Assembly (NCBI GenBank): GCA_038248745.1
Contig: JBBRXC010000043.1
Span: forward strand, 1 to 12,138
Direction of reading: 5' to 3'
DNA: 12,138 nucleotides
Origin: JAENWH01 sp038248745
GTDB taxonomy: Bacteria; Bacillota; Clostridia; Peptostreptococcales; Anaerovoracaceae
Position 1 is the stretch's first letter, and every line of letters starts with the position of its first letter. The translations under genes were made by a program, and so were the position numbers. Shown one piece after another: positions 8,544 to 12,138 of the stretch. The notes beneath the pieces were generated by a model. That model had not been told where the DNA came from. It was given only the letters and a program-made list of their open reading frames with translations, and ran no database searches.

Positions 8544-10067
8544 TTAATTACCTGCCATGAACTCCTTGAAAATATCTTCCACGCGTTCTATTTTATCACA
8601 CTTATACGCATTTGCGCCACAAAATACTAATCCTTTGTCTGCATCACCTCTGGCCGCTCTTACAAGCGCGTCTGTAATGCAATAAGGGGCTTCAGCGGGA
8701 TTGCACGGCGTGAGACAACCATTACATCTCTTGATTGGCTCCTTTTGACCCTCGATAGCCACTTTATTTGAAAAGCTGTTCTTTATAGCTCTTCCCGGCA
8801 TGCCAACTGGGCTCTTGATAATTAATATATCCTGCTCCTGGCAGTTGATGTAGGCTTGCTTAAATTCCATTGGTGCGTCACATTCTTCGGTGGTTACAAA
8901 TCTTGTCCCCATCTGAACGGCGTCAGCGCCATAAGACATGACTTTTAATGCATCCGCCTTGTTAAATATGCCACCACCTACGATTAACGGGCAATTTGGC
9001 AAGTCTTGAAGTTCTGCTTTAATCTCCGTAATCGTTTTATAAAAATTCTCCTGCGCAAGATCCAGCTGTTCCTCTTTAAATCCTAAATGCCCTCCTGCTA
9101 GGGGTCCCTCAAAAATAATAGCATCAGGAACTCGATTGTGTTTTTTCATCCAGTTTTTTATGATTAACCCAGTCGCCCTTGCTGAAGAAACAATTGGAAT
9201 CAACTTCACTTTTTCTGTTTTAGGGATGCCCGGGAGTAACGTAGGAAGTCCCGCACCAGAAATAATGATTTGCGCACCGGCCTCAATTGCCGCTGTGACG
9301 TATTCTTCATAATTTTTTTGCGCACACATGATATTTACGCCGATGGGACCAGCTTCACTGTTTCCTGCCACTGCTGCCAAGGCTTCTTTAATATTTCTTT
9401 TTAACACCCTGCTATTTGCTAAAACCGGTGATTTTTCAAAGTCGGGTTCTGTATAGCCTGGCTGTGCACCGGATATAACACCTACACCGCCACAATTGGC
9501 AACAGCACCAGCCAATTTGGACATGGACACACCAATTCCCATTCCACCCTGAAAGATTGGCACCGGAATTTTTAATTCTCCCAATTTTATTGGCTTTAAT
9601 TCCAAAGAATTATTGCTTTTTAGATGCTTCGTCTTCTGCATTTGAAAAAACTGATTGATGGTTTCAATAGATTGCATGAATCTGATGGTATCCTCTTCAG
9701 ACAGTTCGGAAATGGCATCCCTCACCATTGCTTCGTGAAAGGTTTGATGCTCCGCAACTGTTACTTTTCCACTTTCTGTCAGCCATATTTTAACAATCCT
9801 TCTGTCTTCAGAGACTCTAGATCGTTCTACATATCCTTTTTTAACAAGTTTGCTAACAGCCACAGTCAATGTCCCTACACTTATTTTTAATGCGCCGGCT
9901 ACCTGTGTCATGGTTTTTGGCTTGCCCATTCCTATTGCTTCCAATGTATGAATTTCTGTTATGGAAAGATTCAAGCTTGTAGAATCCTGCAGTGCCCGCT
10001 CTTCCATTTTTAACACACTGTTAAAAAGGCTTACCAATATTTCGTTGATTTTTTTTACCGTATCCAT
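8544..10067 (-). CDS. fabK: MarR-family regulator fused to FabK-like FMN enoyl-ACP reductase
   Basis: One uninterrupted 507-residue frame holds two domains. Residues 1-142 are a MarR-type winged helix: helix-turn-helix around 52-75 (MTQVAGALKISVGTLTVAVSKL) and wing with the conserved D88-R89-R90 followed by LTESG. After a short linker (143-160), residues 161-507 form an FMN TIM-barrel of the FabK/nitronate monooxygenase family: PIFQGGMGIG (170-179), catalytic-type His327 in AGGHLG, and phosphate-binding VGGGI (363-367) and GADAVQMGTRF (380-390). The C-terminus has clustered cysteines (448, 451, 455, 463, 483, 490). In the FAS II operon the likely reaction is NAD(P)H-dependent reduction of enoyl-ACP, the last step of each cycle; no other enoyl reductase gene is seen in the window. 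The MarR half resembles FabT in role, by inference. The start at 10067 has AGGAG 7 bases upstream; no good ribosome site precedes the second domain. Nitronate monooxygenase activity is the main alternative. Confidence 0.85.
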   Translation of the reverse strand: MDTVKKINEILVSLFNSVLKMEERALQDSTSLNLSITEIHTLEAIGMGKPKTMTQVAGALKISVGTLTVAVSKLVKKGYVERSRVSEDRRIVKIWLTESGKVTVAEHQTFHEAMVRDAISELSEEDTIRFMQSIETINQFFQMQKTKHLKSNNSLELKPIKLGELKIPVPIFQGGMGIGVSMSKLAGAVANCGGVGVISGAQPGYTEPDFEKSPVLANSRVLKRNIKEALAAVAGNSEAGPIGVNIMCAQKNYEEYVTAAIEAGAQIIISGAGLPTLLPGIPKTEKVKLIPIVSSARATGLIIKNWMKKHNRVPDAIIFEGPLAGGHLGFKEEQLDLAQENFYKTITEIKAELQDLPNCPLIVGGGIFNKADALKVMSYGADAVQMGTRFVTTEECDAPMEFKQAYINCQEQDILIIKSPVGMPGRAIKNSFSNKVAIEGQKEPIKRCNGCLTPCNPAEAPYCITDALVRAARGDADKGLVFCGANAYKCDKIERVEDIFKEFMAGN

Positions 10068-10075
10068 TTAATCTC

Positions 10076-10501
10076 CTAACCTATCGCAAACATAAGCTCA
10101 CATTTGCATACCACTTTATTGCCAACATATGCTATTCCAATTCCTGTTCCTGCATTGCTTCTAAGCCGATCAATTTCCACTTCCAGTCTAAGTGTATCCC
10201 CAGGCACAACTTTTTGCCTGAATTTCGCGTTCTTAATCCCTCCGAAGTAGGCAATTTTCCCTTTATTTCCATCCATCGACAGAATAGCAACCGCTCCAGC
10301 CTGCGCAAGCGCTTCTATAATAAGGACGCCCGGCATAACTTTTTCTTGGGGGAAATGTCCTTTAAAATAATACTCCGCTGCATTCACATTTTTTATGGCA
10401 ACGATACTTTTTCCAGATTCCATCGATTCAACTTCATCAATTAGAAGAAAGGGATCTCTATGTGGAATGATATTTTCAATCTCTTTTTTATTGTATAACA
10501 T
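10076..10501 (-). CDS. fabZ: 3-hydroxyacyl-ACP dehydratase FabZ
   Basis: A hotdog-fold dehydratase of 141 residues, the usual FabZ length, which removes water from 3-hydroxyacyl-ACP to give trans-2-enoyl-ACP. The family signatures are IIPHRDPFLLIDEV near the N-terminus and the active-site segment FKGHFPQEKVMPGVLIIEALAQAG, where the His of GHFP and the Glu of IIEALAQ are the catalytic pair. The Pro usually found before VMPG is a Lys here. Two adjacent ATG codons are possible starts (10504 and 10501); the second is preferred because GAGG of the ribosome site, which follows the fabF stop, lies 6 bases from it and only 3 from the first. It sits between fabF and the enoyl reductase gene, 8 bp before the latter, so its product is passed directly to the next enzyme of the cycle. 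Confidence 0.93.
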   Translation of the reverse strand: MLYNKKEIENIIPHRDPFLLIDEVESMESGKSIVAIKNVNAAEYYFKGHFPQEKVMPGVLIIEALAQAGAVAILSMDGNKGKIAYFGGIKNAKFRQKVVPGDTLRLEVEIDRLRSNAGTGIGIAYVGNKVVCKCELMFAIG

Positions 10502-10510
10502 CATGCACCT

Positions 10511-11740
10511 CTACAAATACTTTTTAAATATTAAGGTACCATTATGGCCCCCAAAACCCAGGGAATTAGACAAAGCGTAATCCACCTTTTTTTCTCTGCC
10601 CTTGTTAGGAACATAATCTAAATCCAACTCTTCGTCTGGTACGCTGTAATTGATTGTTGGTGGAACAAATCCTTCATTGATCGCTTTCAGGCAAACGATC
10701 GCTTCGATTGCACCGGAAGCACCTAACAAATGCCCAGTCATACTTTTTGTTGAACTGATGGGCACCTTTGTGTCTGCGCCAAACACAGACTTGACTGCTC
10801 TTGTCTCAAATAAATCGTTATACGGGGTCCCTGTCCCATGTGCGTTAATATAGTCTATCTGATCCGGTGAAATGCCAGCATCATCTATAGCCATCTGCAT
10901 AGATCCGGCAGCGCCTTCCCCAGTTGGTGCCGGTGATGTCAGATGATAAGCGTCACAAGTTGTCCCATAGCCGACGATCTCTCCATATATTTTGGCACCT
11001 CTTGCCAATGCGTGCTCCAGTTCTTCTAAAACCAGCATACCCGCACCTTCTCCCATGACAAAGCCATCTCTTTCCTTGTCAAATGGCGTGGAGCATCTAT
11101 CTTTATCCGTTCTTGTTGAAAGTGCCGTCATATTTGCAAATCCGGAAAAGCAGACGGGTGCAAAGGCAGCTTCCGCCGCTCCAGCGATAATAGCGTCTGA
11201 ATAACCATGCTTAATTGTTCTGTAAGCTTCTCCAATTCCGTGAGTTCCTGCAGCACAAGCCGTTACTACGCCAATGCAAGATGCTTTCGCTTTGAAAGCA
11301 ATTGCCACATTACCGGCTAAAATATTTGGTATTACCATGGGCACCAGCAGCGCTGAAACTCTTGACATTCCCTTTTCATAAGCTTTATTTGTTTCGCTTT
11401 CAAGGGTCATAATTCCGCCAATGCCAGTGCCGGCAACTACGCCAAGTCTGTGGGCATCGATGTTTTCTCCGCTTACAAGACCACTGTCAAGCATCGCCTC
11501 TTTTGCGGCAGTTACGCCAAATTGAGACGATCTGTCCATTCTTTTACCTTCGCGATAATCTTCATAGGCAAAATCTTTTACTTCCCCACCCATAATAGCC
11601 TTTTGAACACTTGTATCCAGAAGGGTGATTAAGTCAATCCCATTCCTTCCCTCTTTTATCCCTGTCCAAAATTCCGCAGCATTGTTGCCAAGTGGTGTTA
11701 CTGCCCCAATACCTGTTACCACTACTCTTCTTATCTCCAT
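10511..11740 (-). CDS. fabF: 3-oxoacyl-ACP synthase II (FabF, KAS II)
   Basis: A 409-residue condensing enzyme that joins malonyl-ACP to the growing acyl-ACP in fatty-acid elongation. The thiolase-fold Cys-His-His triad is complete: C162 in VTACAAGTHGIGEA, H301 in INAHGTGTPYND and H337 in STKSMTGHLLGASG, with the conserved K332 and the C-terminal LSNSLGFGGHN loop. Length and motif spacing match E. coli FabF (C163, H303, H340). I start it at the ATG at 11740 (MEIRRVVVTG) because an ideal GGAGG site lies at 11746-11750. The frame stays open to a GTG at 11773, but that would add RHQALAEEAK encoded by the 27-bp repeat and has no ribosome site. It lies 83 bp after fabG and 9 bp before fabZ. Confidence 0.96.
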   Translation of the reverse strand: MEIRRVVVTGIGAVTPLGNNAAEFWTGIKEGRNGIDLITLLDTSVQKAIMGGEVKDFAYEDYREGKRMDRSSQFGVTAAKEAMLDSGLVSGENIDAHRLGVVAGTGIGGIMTLESETNKAYEKGMSRVSALLVPMVIPNILAGNVAIAFKAKASCIGVVTACAAGTHGIGEAYRTIKHGYSDAIIAGAAEAAFAPVCFSGFANMTALSTRTDKDRCSTPFDKERDGFVMGEGAGMLVLEELEHALARGAKIYGEIVGYGTTCDAYHLTSPAPTGEGAAGSMQMAIDDAGISPDQIDYINAHGTGTPYNDLFETRAVKSVFGADTKVPISSTKSMTGHLLGASGAIEAIVCLKAINEGFVPPTINYSVPDEELDLDYVPNKGREKKVDYALSNSLGFGGHNGTLIFKKYL

Positions 11741-11745
11741 TTTCG

Positions 11746-11752
11746 CCTCCTC
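11746..11752 (-). promoter_or_regulatory. Ribosome binding site of fabF, touching the 27-bp repeat
   Basis: GAGGAGG on the minus strand, 5 bases before the ATG at 11740, is a near-perfect Shine-Dalgarno sequence and fixes the fabF start. Its first two bases are the last two bases of the 27-bp repeat, so the repeat directly abuts the translation initiation region. Confidence 0.85.
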
Positions 11753-11777
11753 AGCTAGGGCCTGGTGGCGCACTTTT
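11751..11777 (-). repeat. 27-bp exact direct repeat, copy in the fabG-fabF leader
   Basis: Identical over 27 bases to 7715-7741 inside addB, about 4.0 kb away in the same orientation. It fills a third of the 83-bp fabG-fabF gap. The adjacent ttcgcctc block (11742-11749) is also shared with the addB copy but with a 3-base shorter spacer. An exact 27-bp match within 12 kb is not expected by chance, and neither copy looks like low-complexity sequence. Confidence 0.85.
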
Positions 11778-11799
11778 ACTGTACTTATCAGCCTGCGCC
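11767..11799 (-). other. Small inverted repeat in the fabG-fabF gap
   Basis: Six-base arms ggcgca (11767-11772) and tgcgcc (11794-11799) could pair around a 21-base loop in the mRNA. One arm is part of the 27-bp repeat and the other is unique leader sequence. There is no following T-run, so it is not an obvious terminator. The long loop makes a stable structure doubtful. Confidence 0.25.
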
Positions 11800-11823
11800 T
11801 AGTTTCCCACCCTTTTATTAATT

Positions 11824-12138
11824 CTAAATACTCATGCCACCATCTACTGTTATTACCTGCCCTGTAATATACGCACCGCCGTCTGATGCCAGAAAAACTG
11901 CAGTCTTTGCAATATCTTCTGGTTTTCCAAGTCTGCCCAAGCTTATTGATTCAAGCATTTTAGTTTTTTGTTCCTCTGTCAGTACCTTCGTCATTTCTGT
12001 ATCGATAAATCCAGGAGCTATGGCATTCACCCTGATATTTCTTCGCCCAAGTTCTTTTGCTGCGGACATGGTCAGTCCTATAATGCCGGCTTTTGATGCT
12101 GAATAGTTTACCTGCCCCGGATTCCCTTTCACCCCAAC
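11824..12138 (-). CDS. fabG: 3-oxoacyl-ACP reductase FabG (N-terminal part outside window)
   Basis: The C-terminal 104 residues of a short-chain dehydrogenase/reductase that reduces 3-oxoacyl-ACP with NADPH. The frame is open through the window's right edge, and the GTG at 12132 is an internal valine (VGVKGNPGQ), not a start. The catalytic YxxxK pair is visible in VNYSASKAG, followed by the typical FabG segments LGRRNIRVNAIAPGFIDTEMT, LGRLGKPEDIAKTAVFLASD and the C-terminal ITGQVITVDGGMSI. Full-length family members have about 245 residues, so roughly the first 140, including the Rossmann glycine motif, lie outside. It is the first fatty-acid synthesis gene seen here, and fabD or acpP would commonly precede it. 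Confidence 0.93.
   Translation of the reverse strand, partial: VGVKGNPGQVNYSASKAGIIGLTMSAAKELGRRNIRVNAIAPGFIDTEMTKVLTEEQKTKMLESISLGRLGKPEDIAKTAVFLASDGGAYITGQVITVDGGMSI

Noticed and set aside
9588..9640. Separate start for the reductase part of the MarR-FabK gene
   Set aside because: Met143 and nearby TTG/GTG codons lack a convincing ribosome site at proper spacing, and a GTG further in would cut the first barrel strand.
10325..10345. Pro-to-Lys change before VMPG in FabZ as a sign of inactivation
   Set aside because: The catalytic His and Glu are intact and the position is not itself catalytic; likely ordinary variation.
11741..11773. N-terminal extension of FabF from a GTG at 11773
   Set aside because: It has no ribosome site, its residues come from the 27-bp repeat, and the ATG at 11740 has an ideal site and gives the usual FabF length.

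Overview
The window is a piece of a low-GC bacterial chromosome, most likely an anaerobic member of the Bacillota (Clostridia). The signs are strong AGGAGG-type ribosome binding sites, an AT-rich base composition, an AddB-type recombination nuclease, a FabK-like flavin enoyl reductase with a MarR (FabT-like) regulator domain in a fatty-acid synthesis (FAS II) operon, and a clostridial-type amino-acid racemase. This assignment is inferred from gene content; I cannot name a species. Every real gene I find lies on the minus strand, so transcription runs from the right end to the left end. I see no rRNA, tRNA, CRISPR array, insertion sequence or phage gene.

Right part (12138 to 8544): the end of a type II fatty-acid synthesis operon, in the order fabG (3' part only), fabF, fabZ, and a 507-residue protein that joins an N-terminal MarR-type DNA-binding domain to a C-terminal FMN enoyl-ACP reductase/nitronate monooxygenase domain. 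FabG, FabF, FabZ and the FabK-like enzyme supply reduction, condensation, dehydration and second reduction, a complete elongation cycle. fabH, fabD, acpP and the acc genes would be expected further upstream, outside the window. Gaps are 83 bp (fabG-fabF), 9 bp (fabF-fabZ) and 8 bp (fabZ-marR/fabK).

Middle (8541 to 5197): a 1114-residue AddB-type nuclease begins 2 bp after the FAS genes, so it is probably co-transcribed with them. It keeps the nuclease motif and the four iron-sulfur cysteines, but its N-terminal Walker A loop is degenerate. addA is not next to it on the downstream side.

Left part (5088 to 1): after a 108-bp gap with a candidate promoter come two tandem paralogous acyl-CoA/acyl-ACP synthetases, a ten-helix EamA/DMT transporter, and the N-terminal 214 residues of a PLP-dependent racemase of the alanine/ornithine racemase type. 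These four genes overlap or nearly touch (11-bp overlap, 1-bp gap, 8-bp overlap), which suggests one translationally coupled operon. The synthetases could activate exogenous or recycled fatty acids and so complement the FAS II genes; the transporter and racemase do not obviously belong to lipid metabolism.

The two most notable observations are the MarR-FabK fusion, which could make the last enzyme of the elongation cycle its own transcription regulator, and an exact 27-bp GC-rich direct repeat. One copy lies inside addB (7715-7741) and the other in the fabG-fabF leader (11751-11777), just upstream of the fabF ribosome binding site.
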